DNA from: Gallionella sp.
GTDB lineage: Bacteria > Pseudomonadota > Gammaproteobacteria > Burkholderiales > Gallionellaceae
NCBI GenBank assembly: GCA_028688275.1
Contig: JAQTYN010000009.1
Span: 1-64,000 of the forward strand
Length of the DNA: 64,000 nucleotides
Direction of reading: 5' to 3'
The notes below the pieces were generated by a model, which did no database searches, was not told the origin of the DNA, and worked only from the letters and a program-made list of their open reading frames with translations. This document shows positions 36,275 to 44,746 of the stretch, in pieces (within the stretch, counting starts at the first letter, position 1; every line of letters begins with the position of its first letter). The translations under genes and the position numbers were made by a program.

Positions 36275-38512
36275 TCATATTGTACGAACGGCAAGTAAGC
36301 GTTCAAACTCAACGAGTGGAATAGGTTGACTAAACAAATAGCCTTGAAAAAGCACGCAACCCATCTCCTGCAATATGACGCATTGTGCTTCGGTTTCTAC
36401 GCCCTCAGCGATCACTTCTAAATCCATACTTTTTGCCATGGCAATAATCGTTTGCACAATAGTTTTATCATTACTGTCTGTCACTAAATCATTGACAAAA
36501 GATTGGTCAATTTTGATCTGATCGAGCGGTAAACGTTTGAGTTGACTCAAAGATGAATGTCCAATACCGAAATCATCCATAGACAAACTCACACCCAGAC
36601 TTTTAAGCTGTTGCAAAGTGAGAATCGTATGCTCCACATTGTGCAATGCCATACTTTCGGTGATTTCTAATTTCAAGTATGCTGGATTAATAGCACTCTC
36701 AAGAAGCATACTTTTGACTTTATCAACAAATTCATAATCTTGTAACTGCCTCGGACTGACATTCACAGAGACACTGATTGCTGACATCAGTGGATCATTT
36801 TGCCAACGGCCAAGTTGAGTACAGACTGATTTAATGACCCAATACCCTATCGGCAAAATCAGTCCATTCTGTTCAGCAATTTGAATAAACTGGCTTGGAT
36901 AAATCATACCCCGCACAGGGTGCAACCAACGCAACAAGGCTTCTGCCCCAATTGCTTGACGCTGCGGACCAACCTGTAACTGATAATACACATGCAGCTG
37001 CTGGTCACTTTGCGCTGTCCACAAGGCCGCTTCTAACGCGCTGTACTCCATCATTTCCGATTGAATCTGCTCATCAAAAAAACAAACCGTATTCCGTCCC
37101 GCCTTTTTGGCTTGGTACATCGCCATATCTGCATTTTTGATTAATTCTTCACTGCTGGTTTTTCCACTTTTAAATAATGCCACGCCAATGCTCACGCTTC
37201 CACGATGTACCCAATCGTTGAGAAGATAAGGCTGATGCAACAAAAAAGAAATTTTTGCGGCAACTTTGCCAGCCTGTTCAGCCGCCAATACTTCGCTCTT
37301 TGACAAATCATCCAAAATCACGACAAATTCATCCCCACCCAAACGCGCGACGGTGTCAACATCACGCACCGCACTTCTTAAGCGCGTTGCCACCTCCTTC
37401 AGCAATAAATCACCTGCAGCATGTCCTTTGGTGTCATTCAATGATTTAAAGTTATCTAAATCCATAAACAACAACGCACCAGACATCTCAGTGTTTTTGG
37501 TTAAGGCAATGGCACTTGCCAGCTTGTCTTGGAATAAACGACGATTCGGCAATCCCGTCAAGGTATCTGAATACGCCAATTGAAAAATAGTCGATTGACT
37601 CTGTTGCGCTTGTGCTTTGAGCTGCTGGCTGGAAATTTTTAACTGTTCAAAAGATTTTTCTAATTGAGTATTGGAGGTTTTGAGCTGAGCATCCGATTGC
37701 GCCAACTGATTACTAGACCAACTTATCCGCTTAATGAGCAACATAATATTTAATAAGATGCTCGCAACAACTAGGAAAATAGCTCGTTGAATCCGCGCCT
37801 TCACTTGAACAATTTCTGCTTGTTGATTAGCACTTCCTTCTGTCAGCAGCCGCTGCCTAGTCGCTACATTTTCTTGATAAAAAAGCTGCAACTGCCCACT
37901 AAACCAACGATCCAAACCACGCACATGCTCATCTACCAAAAAGGCATTCTGGGCTAATAACGTTACAGGATTCTGTTGCAAAGCTTGCCGATAACTCAAG
38001 CCTATCAAACGATGTGCTGACATCAAACGCAGCACTTTCACACTGTGGTGATTGGCGTCTGAATGTGCGGTCTCCAGCTCATGCTGTTTAATCAAGGCAT
38101 CCCACTCAGCGGCCCCATAAGACTCGGACGGCAAACTTTTGCGAGGGGTGAAATCGGTAGATAACGACTTTTGATAAGATGCTTCTAATGTTTTACGCAC
38201 AGCGGCTTCACTTCGCTCAAAGGCGTGCCAATGCCGCTGATATTGAACTGAATCATGACCACGCAATAAAATATCTTTCCATTCCTGCACCTGACTTTTA
38301 AATTCAAGCTGAAGTGATGCAACATTCTGCATATCTTCCAATTGATCCAATAAGGTTTTTTTATAAACCAAATCTTTTTGATCTAACTCGTTGATGTCAG
38401 CATAAATCGCATACAAGCCTGTCGCCACCAAAATAGATAACATGCCTATTGCGGCCAGCAACCAAAAGTTTTTGCGTTTGGCTTGCGCGATTAGAGCATC
38501 AAATTTCGTCAT
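36275..38512 (-). CDS. Membrane GGDEF-EAL c-di-GMP protein
   Basis: The 745-residue protein has two transmembrane helices (about 17-37 and 243-262) around a periplasmic sensor, a coiled coil (265-305), a GGDEF domain and an EAL domain. GGDEF is intact at 392-396, with an I-site RxxD at 383-386. EAL is at 524-526 and the later metal-site motifs (ITES, DDFGIGHSS, AEGVET) are conserved. By motif both synthesis and breakdown of c-di-GMP look possible. Residues 45-240 may sense an envelope signal. Confidence 0.93.
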   Translation of the reverse strand: MTKFDALIAQAKRKNFWLLAAIGMLSILVATGLYAIYADINELDQKDLVYKKTLLDQLEDMQNVASLQLEFKSQVQEWKDILLRGHDSVQYQRHWHAFERSEAAVRKTLEASYQKSLSTDFTPRKSLPSESYGAAEWDALIKQHELETAHSDANHHSVKVLRLMSAHRLIGLSYRQALQQNPVTLLAQNAFLVDEHVRGLDRWFSGQLQLFYQENVATRQRLLTEGSANQQAEIVQVKARIQRAIFLVVASILLNIMLLIKRISWSSNQLAQSDAQLKTSNTQLEKSFEQLKISSQQLKAQAQQSQSTIFQLAYSDTLTGLPNRRLFQDKLASAIALTKNTEMSGALLFMDLDNFKSLNDTKGHAAGDLLLKEVATRLRSAVRDVDTVARLGGDEFVVILDDLSKSEVLAAEQAGKVAAKISFLLHQPYLLNDWVHRGSVSIGVALFKSGKTSSEELIKNADMAMYQAKKAGRNTVCFFDEQIQSEMMEYSALEAALWTAQSDQQLHVYYQLQVGPQRQAIGAEALLRWLHPVRGMIYPSQFIQIAEQNGLILPIGYWVIKSVCTQLGRWQNDPLMSAISVSVNVSPRQLQDYEFVDKVKSMLLESAINPAYLKLEITESMALHNVEHTILTLQQLKSLGVSLSMDDFGIGHSSLSQLKRLPLDQIKIDQSFVNDLVTDSNDKTIVQTIIAMAKSMDLEVIAEGVETEAQCVILQEMGCVLFQGYLFSQPIPLVEFERLLAVRTI

Positions 38513-38596
38513 TAGAATAGTTCAAAAAAAACCGAGAGAGGGTCGTGATTATAACCAATTAGCAATTACCCATGCCCAATGAAATTATCTATACAT

Positions 38597-41056
38597 CTAA
38601 GGCAGATCCCTTGCCACGCGGAAGCCATAATTGGTGGGACGTTTAGTGATTGAATTCTCATTGCGGTTTGCTGATCGCAATAGACTTGGATAGCTATTCC
38701 ATGACCCACCTCGTAGCACCCGTTGCGTACAAGCCGCATCACTACAATCTTCTACCCACTCCCATACATTACCTTGCATATCATACAAACCAAACGCATT
38801 CGCTGGAAAACTACCAACAGGCGACGCACCTTCCCACGCATCCTTCTCTCCTACCCATCCTGCACAACACGCATCGGCTCCATAATTGGCTTGATTATGA
38901 CTGGGCTGCTCCCCCCAAGGATAAGGGGTAGTCGTCCCTGCGCGGGCAGCATATTCCCACTCAGCATCTGTGGGCAAACGATAAGACTTGCCTGTTTTTT
39001 GTGATAACCACACCACATAGCTTTTAGCATCTTCCCAGCTTATTTGCATAACGGGTTGTTTGCCTCGCCCCCATCCCTCATCACTTGGATGATATCCGCC
39101 ACACCCTCCCCCCGCCACGCACGCATCCCATTCCGCAAAAGTGACTTCATATTTACCGATGGCAAAGGATTGAGAAATAAGAGCCTCGTGTTGTATTTCA
39201 TTGCTGAAACGTCCCTTTTCCGAAGACGGAGAGCCCATCATAAAACGTCCTGCGGTCACCACCACCATTTCTGCGCAATCTGGACAGTCACGAAAAGTCT
39301 CCAAAATACGCGCAGCACTTTCCACAGGGCGTACTGCCTCTGTGGGTTGTACCATCGCCACCACCAGAGGAGACGATACAGCCGCCTGCTGAGAGCCAGA
39401 AGCCCCAACAGCTTGCATTGTTTGAGGGATCACTACAGCATCGACTATTGGAGGGGCAGATGGGGCTGATTCAACCGTCGTCTCTGGCGCAACAACTACG
39501 GTCTCCACCGCGTGAGGTGCCGCGACGAGAGCAGAAACAGGCGATGCCAGCTGCACGGCTTGGTTACTTGGCATAGCAACCTGGGCAACAGGAACCGCTA
39601 CTTGAGGGACAGGCAGTGGCGTGACCGCTTGTGAAACAGGCTGGCTAATGGGCGCAACCACGATCACGGGCGTAATGATTGGTATGGACGGCACTGCCGC
39701 TGGTGACGTAGCGACAGGAACGATCACGGTTGAAGCTGGCGACGTAACGGGACGCGAAGATGCCGCCGCCTCAATAGTTTGGCTGCTGGGCGCAACTATT
39801 TGGCTAGGTTGTGCGACAACTGAAAGATTTGCCGCTGGTGTTTGTGTGCTGGCGGGTGTCGTAGCATGAAGCGATGCTACTTGGGTAGGTTGCACAGCGT
39901 GGCTATCCGTTATCTGCTTCTCAGCCACTTTCTTACGTGCTTCCGCTTGTGTGCGTAAGCTCTCATCTTCCGTACTAAACGGATTATCTTGTGCATAGGC
40001 ATTCAGAAAAAGTTGCCAAGCAGCCACCTGCAACGCAGGTGCTGCGTTCAATGCTAACGTTTCATCAAATGCAGCTTTCATCTCTGCCTGCCATTTCACT
40101 TGACTGGCTTGACGCTGCTTCACATCTTCCAGCGAAAATGCCGCTGACTGCGGCACGTTTGCCAACACAACGGGCGGCGCGGCAGGAATATTCGGCGTCG
40201 CAACGGGGGCAGCTGCCGCCTCTACAGGTTTAACATCAGGTATGGCAACTTGATTGAAATAAAAAGTACCGATGGATTGATCGAACAACGCAGGCACTTG
40301 ATCCTGCCCGACACTCTTGGCTAACTCCGCCACCTGCACACGCACATTGTGCAGCACCTGCCCAATCGGCACATTCGGTTTGTCCATTTCTTGCAAAAAG
40401 ATGCGAGTAAACAAACCATTCTTGTTTTTGTCTTGGTCGGTGAGCTTATCCAAGGCTTTTTGCCCTGTTCCAGCTGAATAAATCACCATTTGCCCCGTCG
40501 CGGGCGAAGTTGCAGCCAGCCCTCGACTGCTTAAACTACGACCATTTCCCAACTTAAAAGGATCATCACGACAAGCATCGACAATCGCTAAAGAAAAACG
40601 CGGCTTTTGCTCTTGCAAATCTTCCATCACCCGCTGCAAAGGCAAGGAGTCATCCCGTATTTGATCTTCACTTTCCGTCGAAATATCCACAGGTAACAAA
40701 TAATTACCTGACGCTAATTGCACGCCGTGCCCTGAAAAATAAAATAACGCCTCATCCCCGCCACTGAGTTTGACCTTAAAACGACGCACCGCTTCCAGCA
40801 TCGCTTTATGATTAACATCCGTTGCCAAAACAACATCAAACCCCAGCTTCTCCAGCGCAACCGCCATCGCACGCGCATCCGCACGTGCATTCTGCAACCC
40901 TTTAATTCTTTGGTAATTATCATTACCAATCACCAGCGCGACCCGTTTGCCCACAGGCAAAACAGCAGGAACACCCTCAACCGCAACCGCTTCATTCAAT
41001 AGCACAAAGCACGACAGGGCATACCAAAGAATCAGGAACAGGGACTTAGCCTTCAT
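38597..41056 (-). CDS. Exported caspase fused to a cysteine-less formylglycine-enzyme-like domain
   Basis: The ATG at 41056 gives a signal peptide (LFLILWYALSCFVLLNEAVA) and 819 residues. The caspase domain has catalytic His110 (ALFYFSGHGVQ) and Cys162 (LAIVDACRDDPF). A long Ala/Pro/Val-rich linker (about 285-575) follows. The C-terminus is an FGE-sulfatase (SUMF1) domain with MMGSPSSEKGRF, YEVTFAEWDACV and GNVWEWVEDC. The two copper-binding cysteines of true formylglycine enzymes are absent (RGGSWNSYPSLLRSANR). The domain is probably a binding module rather than a formylglycine-generating enzyme. Confidence 0.88.
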   Translation of the reverse strand: MKAKSLFLILWYALSCFVLLNEAVAVEGVPAVLPVGKRVALVIGNDNYQRIKGLQNARADARAMAVALEKLGFDVVLATDVNHKAMLEAVRRFKVKLSGGDEALFYFSGHGVQLASGNYLLPVDISTESEDQIRDDSLPLQRVMEDLQEQKPRFSLAIVDACRDDPFKLGNGRSLSSRGLAATSPATGQMVIYSAGTGQKALDKLTDQDKNKNGLFTRIFLQEMDKPNVPIGQVLHNVRVQVAELAKSVGQDQVPALFDQSIGTFYFNQVAIPDVKPVEAAAAPVATPNIPAAPPVVLANVPQSAAFSLEDVKQRQASQVKWQAEMKAAFDETLALNAAPALQVAAWQLFLNAYAQDNPFSTEDESLRTQAEARKKVAEKQITDSHAVQPTQVASLHATTPASTQTPAANLSVVAQPSQIVAPSSQTIEAAASSRPVTSPASTVIVPVATSPAAVPSIPIITPVIVVAPISQPVSQAVTPLPVPQVAVPVAQVAMPSNQAVQLASPVSALVAAPHAVETVVVAPETTVESAPSAPPIVDAVVIPQTMQAVGASGSQQAAVSSPLVVAMVQPTEAVRPVESAARILETFRDCPDCAEMVVVTAGRFMMGSPSSEKGRFSNEIQHEALISQSFAIGKYEVTFAEWDACVAGGGCGGYHPSDEGWGRGKQPVMQISWEDAKSYVVWLSQKTGKSYRLPTDAEWEYAARAGTTTPYPWGEQPSHNQANYGADACCAGWVGEKDAWEGASPVGSFPANAFGLYDMQGNVWEWVEDCSDAACTQRVLRGGSWNSYPSLLRSANRNENSITKRPTNYGFRVARDLP

Positions 41057-41305
41057 TATGCTTACCAAATATAGATGCACTTCAACGCGCACATTCTACC
41101 TTTTTATCCCACATCCTCAAACAGTTGCTTCAGACGTTTTCCACGCAATGTTTACAAATACACCAACTTACTATTTCACACCAGCCTTAATTCCGATTAA
41201 AATACCGTGGTATTATGCACTCGTCCAATACGATGGTCGTAAGGCGTTTACGCCCGTAGCAGAATAACGGTATCATTCAAAACTCATTCAATCAGGAGAA
41301 TCATA

Positions 41306-41893
41306 ATGGAACACACCCTACCCGCTTTGCCTTATGCAACTGATGCGCTACAACCACACATGTCGGTTGAAACCTTTGAATATCACTACGCTAAACATCA
41401 TCAAGCCTATGTGACGAATCTGAACAACTTGATTAAAGGCACGGAATACGCCGAATTGAGCTTGGAAGCGATTGTGAAAAAAGCACCCGCTGGCGGCATT
41501 TACAACAATGCAGCGCAAGTGTCTAACCATACTTTCTTCTGGAGCTGCATGAAACCAAACGGCGGCGGCGCACCTACAGGCGCATTGGCAGACGCGATTA
41601 ACGCAAAATGGGGCAGCATAGACGATTTCAAAAAAGCGTTCCAAACGTCCGCAGTTGGCAACTTCGGTTCTGGCTGGACATGGTTGGTCAAAAAAGCTGA
41701 CGGCAGCGTGGACATTGTCAACATGGGCGCAGCAGGCACACCGCTGACCACAGGCGACACACCTTTGTTGTGCGTAGACGTATGGGAACATGCTTACTAC
41801 ATCGACTACCGCAATATGCGCCCTAAATTTGTCGAAACTTTCCTGAACAGCTTAGTGAACTGGGATTTCGCTGCACAAAACTTCGCAGCATAA
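41306..41893 (+). CDS. sodB: Iron superoxide dismutase
   Basis: The 195-residue enzyme has the four metal ligands in place: His27, His75 (SNHTFFW), Asp158 and His162 ([11 protein letters not shown]). The pattern around these is the Fe type. It turns superoxide into hydrogen peroxide and oxygen in the cytoplasm. AGGAG precedes the ATG at 41306. A GGCGT-TT-ACGCC palindrome lies at about 41243-41254 in the promoter region; its role is unknown. Confidence 0.96.
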   Translation: MEHTLPALPYATDALQPHMSVETFEYHYAKHHQAYVTNLNNLIKGTEYAELSLEAIVKKAPAGGIYNNAAQVSNHTFFWSCMKPNGGGAPTGALADAINAKWGSIDDFKKAFQTSAVGNFGSGWTWLVKKADGSVDIVNMGAAGTPLTTGDTPLLCVDVWEHAYYIDYRNMRPKFVETFLNSLVNWDFAAQNFAA

Positions 41894-41902
41894 ACCCTCA
41901 TT

Positions 41903-42043
41903 CGTCATCCCCGCGAAGGTGGGGATCCAGTGTTTTCTGTTCACTGGATTACGACTTTCGTCGGAATGACGAGTCAATCAGTGCCTCCCTAGATTCTCAC
42001 CCCCGACGAAAGCATTCGAGGGCAGACTCTTCGCGGGAATGAC
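41903..42043. repeat. Two dispersed GTCATCCCCGCGAA-type repeats
   Basis: The copy at 41903-41971 reads CGTCATCCCCGCGAAGGTGG, then TCCAGTG...CACTGGATT, then GGAATGACG, a long imperfect palindrome. A second partial copy at 41984-42043 ends CGCGGGAATGACG. This is a very common extragenic palindrome of proteobacteria. It is not a CRISPR array. Confidence 0.75.
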
Positions 42044-42066
42044 GAAATACCCCAAACGAGGTTACT

Positions 42067-42435
42067 TTGAAACTACAGTTAGCCAACCTAGGCGAAACCA
42101 AATTATTCACTTCCCACGAACACGATGCCGTCAAGGTCAATCGTCAACGCTTTGATCGCAGTATTGTCGTGCAAGCAGACGCGGTACATGAAGATTGGGA
42201 TGTCGCCAGTTTTGAACAACTTACGGCTGCACATTTCGACTATTTTTTACCCTTTAAGCCTGATGTTTTACTCATCGGCACAGGTGCAAAACAACATTTT
42301 GCCCATCCCCGTTTATACCGCCAACTGACCGATGCCCACATCGCCATCGAATTTATGGACACCCCCGCCGCCTGCCGCACCTATAACATTTTGGTTGCCG
42401 AAGGTCGCAAAGTCGTTGCAGGCATTCTGTTTTAA
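42067..42435 (+). CDS. Mth938/DUF498-family protein
   Basis: The 122-residue protein has the compact alpha/beta layout of the Mth938 (AAMDC/DUF498) family, with PDVLLIGTGAKQ and the MDTPAACRTYNILVAEGR stretch that closes the domain. The start is TTG at 42067, with GAGG five bases upstream. Members are small cytoplasmic proteins of unknown activity, often near respiratory or envelope genes. It stands alone between sodB and trpC. Confidence 0.85.
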   Translation: MKLQLANLGETKLFTSHEHDAVKVNRQRFDRSIVVQADAVHEDWDVASFEQLTAAHFDYFLPFKPDVLLIGTGAKQHFAHPRLYRQLTDAHIAIEFMDTPAACRTYNILVAEGRKVVAGILF

Positions 42436-42538
42436 CCACCCTACCCCGCCTGACCTCGACCATTCAGACTCGGACAGACACAAAACCGCGCGCAATCTGA
42501 GTTAAAATACGCCACTTTCCCACCTGAGTAATGGCGCA

Positions 42539-43330
42539 ATGTCTGACATTCTGAACAAAATTCTCGCCGTCAAAGCAAACGAAGTCGCAGCGGCATTGAC
42601 CGTCAAATCCTTAGCACAAATACGCACCGAGGCAGAACAAGCCACGCCTAGCCGTGATTTTGTCGGCGCAATTCACCAAAAGATAGCTGCAGGCAGCCCC
42701 GCCGTCATCGCAGAAATCAAAAAAGCCAGCCCCAGCAAAGGCATCATCCGCGCTGATTTTCGCCCTGCCGACATTGCCGCCAGCTATGAGCAATATGGCG
42801 CGGCGTGTTTATCCGTCTTAACCGATGCGCAATTTTTCCAAGGCAGCACGGCTTATTTGCAACAAGCGCGGGCGGCGTGCAACTTGCCTGTGTTGCGCAA
42901 AGACTTTATGGTCGATGAATACCAAATCTACGAAGCACGCGCCATGGGCGCAGATGCCATTTTGCTGATTGCCGCCGCCTTGGATGTGGCGCAAATGCAA
43001 GCGTTTGAGTCCTTGGCACATACGCTGGGCATGGCGGTCTTGGTAGAAGTGCACAATGGCGCAGAATTGGATGCCGCCTTGCAACTCACCACCCCCTTGT
43101 TAGGCGTGAACAATCGCAATCTACGCACTTTTGAAGTCAGCTTGCAAACCACATTGGACTTACAATCCCGCATACCCGCCGATCGCATACTCGTCACCGA
43201 AAGCGGGATTTTAAATGCCGACGACGTGCGCCTCATGCGCAGCCATCAAGTCAACGCCTTCTTGGTTGGCGAAACCTTTATGCGGGCGGATAGTCCTGGT
43301 GCAGCATTAGCACAGGTATTTGGCGAATAG
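42539..43330 (+). CDS. trpC: Indole-3-glycerol phosphate synthase
   Basis: The 263-residue TIM barrel closes the indole ring in tryptophan synthesis. Visible signatures are [15 protein letters not shown], the [12 protein letters not shown] strand and the [14 protein letters not shown] motif, with the catalytic Lys, Glu and Asn positions kept. No trpD, trpG or trpF lies beside it, so the usual trp cluster is split in this organism. Confidence 0.96.
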   Translation: MSDILNKILAVKANEVAAALTVKSLAQIRTEAEQATPSRDFVGAIHQKIAAGSPAVIAEIKKASPSKGIIRADFRPADIAASYEQYGAACLSVLTDAQFFQGSTAYLQQARAACNLPVLRKDFMVDEYQIYEARAMGADAILLIAAALDVAQMQAFESLAHTLGMAVLVEVHNGAELDAALQLTTPLLGVNNRNLRTFEVSLQTTLDLQSRIPADRILVTESGILNADDVRLMRSHQVNAFLVGETFMRADSPGAALAQVFGE

Positions 43331-43384
43331 TATCTACTCGCGTACTAGCAAGAAACCAGCAACACCTGCACACGATGAGAAAAT

Positions 43385-43422
43385 CCCCTCGCCCGCTTGC
43401 GGGAGAGGGTTAGGGAGAGGGC
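43385..43422. repeat. Dispersed palindromic repeat, second copy
   Basis: CTCGCCCGCTTGCGGGAGAGGG is related to the repeat at 8840-8872 and is followed by TTAGGGAGAGGGCGG. It lies upstream of coq7. Confidence 0.65.
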
Positions 43423-43492
43423 GGTTTTAATTGCGTGTAACAACGCTCGCCCGTAGGCAAAGCAACGACACTTATTCATCGAGGAAAGTATC

Positions 43493-44119
43493 ATGTTCAA
43501 TCTAGATCGCGTCATCATCGAATTTGACAAGGGGCTACGCACCTTATTCAGCCAAGCGCACAGTATTCGTGCATATCCTGACCAACACTTGCCCGAATCG
43601 CACCTTGATGAAGCAGAGCGACATCATGCCGCCAACCTGATGCGCGTCAACCACAGCGGTGAAATTTGCGCCCAAGCCTTATACCAAGGTCAAGCCCTCA
43701 CCGCACGTGATCCCGTGGTGCAACAAAAATTACACCATGCCGCGCAAGAAGAAACCGAACATTTGGCATGGACAGCACGACGCGTGCATGAACTGGGCGG
43801 ACATTTAAGCGTGTTGAATCCTGTGCTTTACACTGCCTCATTGGGCTTAGGCGCGGTAGCGGGGTTGTTAGGCGATAAATGGAATTTGGGCTTTTTGGCG
43901 GAAACCGAACAACAAGTAGGTGCTCACTTGCAAAGTCACCTCGAAAAATTGCCCATAAATGACGAAAAAAGTCGGGCAATTGTCACCCAAATGCACACCG
44001 ACGAAATCGGACATGCCGACATGGCAACCGCCATGGGCGGCGCAGAACTGCCCACCGTCGTGGCGAACACGATGAAATTAGGCGGCAAAATCATGACCAA
44101 CACCACCTATCACGTTTAA
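43493..44119 (+). CDS. coq7: 2-polyprenyl-3-methyl-6-methoxy-1,4-benzoquinol monooxygenase
   Basis: The 208-residue di-iron hydroxylase performs the last ring hydroxylation of ubiquinone synthesis. Its iron-binding Glu and His residues are in NHSGEICAQALY, QEETEHLAW, the central helix with AETEQQVGAHLQSHL, and THTDEIGHAD-like QMHTDEIGHADMA. Length and sequence are of the betaproteobacterial type. AGGAAAG stands before the ATG. Confidence 0.95.
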   Translation: MFNLDRVIIEFDKGLRTLFSQAHSIRAYPDQHLPESHLDEAERHHAANLMRVNHSGEICAQALYQGQALTARDPVVQQKLHHAAQEETEHLAWTARRVHELGGHLSVLNPVLYTASLGLGAVAGLLGDKWNLGFLAETEQQVGAHLQSHLEKLPINDEKSRAIVTQMHTDEIGHADMATAMGGAELPTVVANTMKLGGKIMTNTTYHV

Positions 44120-44161
44120 ATCCACCCCATACTCAACACCGTATCCGCGCGCATAAAATTT

Positions 44162-44177
44162 TGGCACGCTGCTTGCT
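44162..44177 (+). promoter_or_regulatory. Sigma-54 (RpoN) promoter
   Basis: TTGGCACGCTGCTTGCTT matches the -24/-12 consensus TGGCACG-N4-TTGC, with GG at 44163-44164 and GC at 44175-44176 exactly ten bases apart. It predicts a transcription start near 44188. No protein gene follows on this strand before a terminator at 44237, so it should drive a small RNA. Confidence 0.8.
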
Positions 44178-44187
44178 TAATAAATGG

Positions 44188-44265
44188 TGGAAGTAAAACG
44201 GAGCCTTTGCTCTGTTGTCATACTTCTCCTCCGTTTAGGGCATTCGCAATGAATGCCCTTTTTTT
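44188..44265 (+). ncRNA. Candidate sigma-54-dependent small RNA with anti-Shine-Dalgarno loop
   Basis: The predicted transcript of about 78 bases runs from a sigma-54 promoter to a strong terminator. It has a stem AAACGGAG/CTCCGTTT (44196-44203 with 44229-44236) and a pyrimidine-rich stretch ACTTCTCCTCCG. That stretch contains CUCCUCC, which resembles the anti-Shine-Dalgarno end of 16S rRNA. From memory this resembles the toxic small RNA family described in betaproteobacteria, which has a sigma-54 promoter and an anti-Shine-Dalgarno motif. A search is needed to confirm the family. Confidence 0.65.
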
Positions 44266-44266
44266 G
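44237..44266 (+). terminator. Terminator of the small RNA
   Basis: AGGGCATTC-GCAAT-GAATGCCCT is a nine-base-pair perfect stem followed by seven T residues. Confidence 0.92.
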
Positions 44267-44278
44267 TCTATTCAAACC

Positions 44279-44746
44279 TTAATTCGCCGCACTCCTCGCC
44301 AAATTCAACACCAACAACCGCCGTAAAATTTCTTAATCGGGCATGTCGGGCGTGTAGTCCGTCCAGCCGTAAGCCTGTGCCACGGCGGTATCCAGCGTTT
44401 TGTGGGGATTGTCTAACCACGCGGGGCGGGCATTGTAGAGGTTGGTCAGGGTGCGTTTTTTCAACTCGGCTTCGTATCCTGCTTTCGCCACGGGGCGTAG
44501 CGGATAGCCCGCTTTTTCCTCTTCGGGCGTGCGCACCCAATCCACCCATTTGGACGGGTTAAGCCAGTTGTTGCGCAATTGGTCTAATTGTTGAGCGGCG
44601 GAAGCAATCGCATTGCCGATCTGGGTTGAGTCGTGAATGGATTGCGTGTCTGCCCGCCCTTCGACCCGCTCAGAGCGAACGGATTTAATCAGAGTTTCCT
44701 TAACAGTATCTACGGCTCTATCAGACCACGGTATTAAACTTTGCTC
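44279..44746 (-). pseudogene. Remnant of a DNA methyltransferase C-terminus
   Basis: On the minus strand one frame runs from 44746 to a natural end at 44279 but contains an in-frame TAA at 44333-44335. The peptide reads QLDQLRNNWLNPSKWVDWV, then LTNLYNARPAWLDNPHKTLD and AYGWTDYTPDMP. After the TAA it continues EILRRLLVLNLARSAAN. This matches, from memory, the C-terminus of large MmeI/YeeA-type class I DNA methyltransferases. The rest of the gene is gone, cut off where the AAA/DUF4143 gene ends. It is a clear decayed fragment. Confidence 0.75.

Noticed and set aside
38597-39260. True formylglycine-generating enzyme
   Set aside because: The cysteines needed for copper binding are missing and no sulfatase gene is nearby.
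41903-42043. Possible CRISPR-like repeats
   Set aside because: There are only two unequal palindromic copies, with no regular spacers; they are common extragenic palindromes.
44184-44252. 22-codon frame MVEVKRSLCS... in the small RNA region
   Set aside because: Its ATG is upstream of the predicted sigma-54 start site at about 44188 and has no ribosome-binding site.
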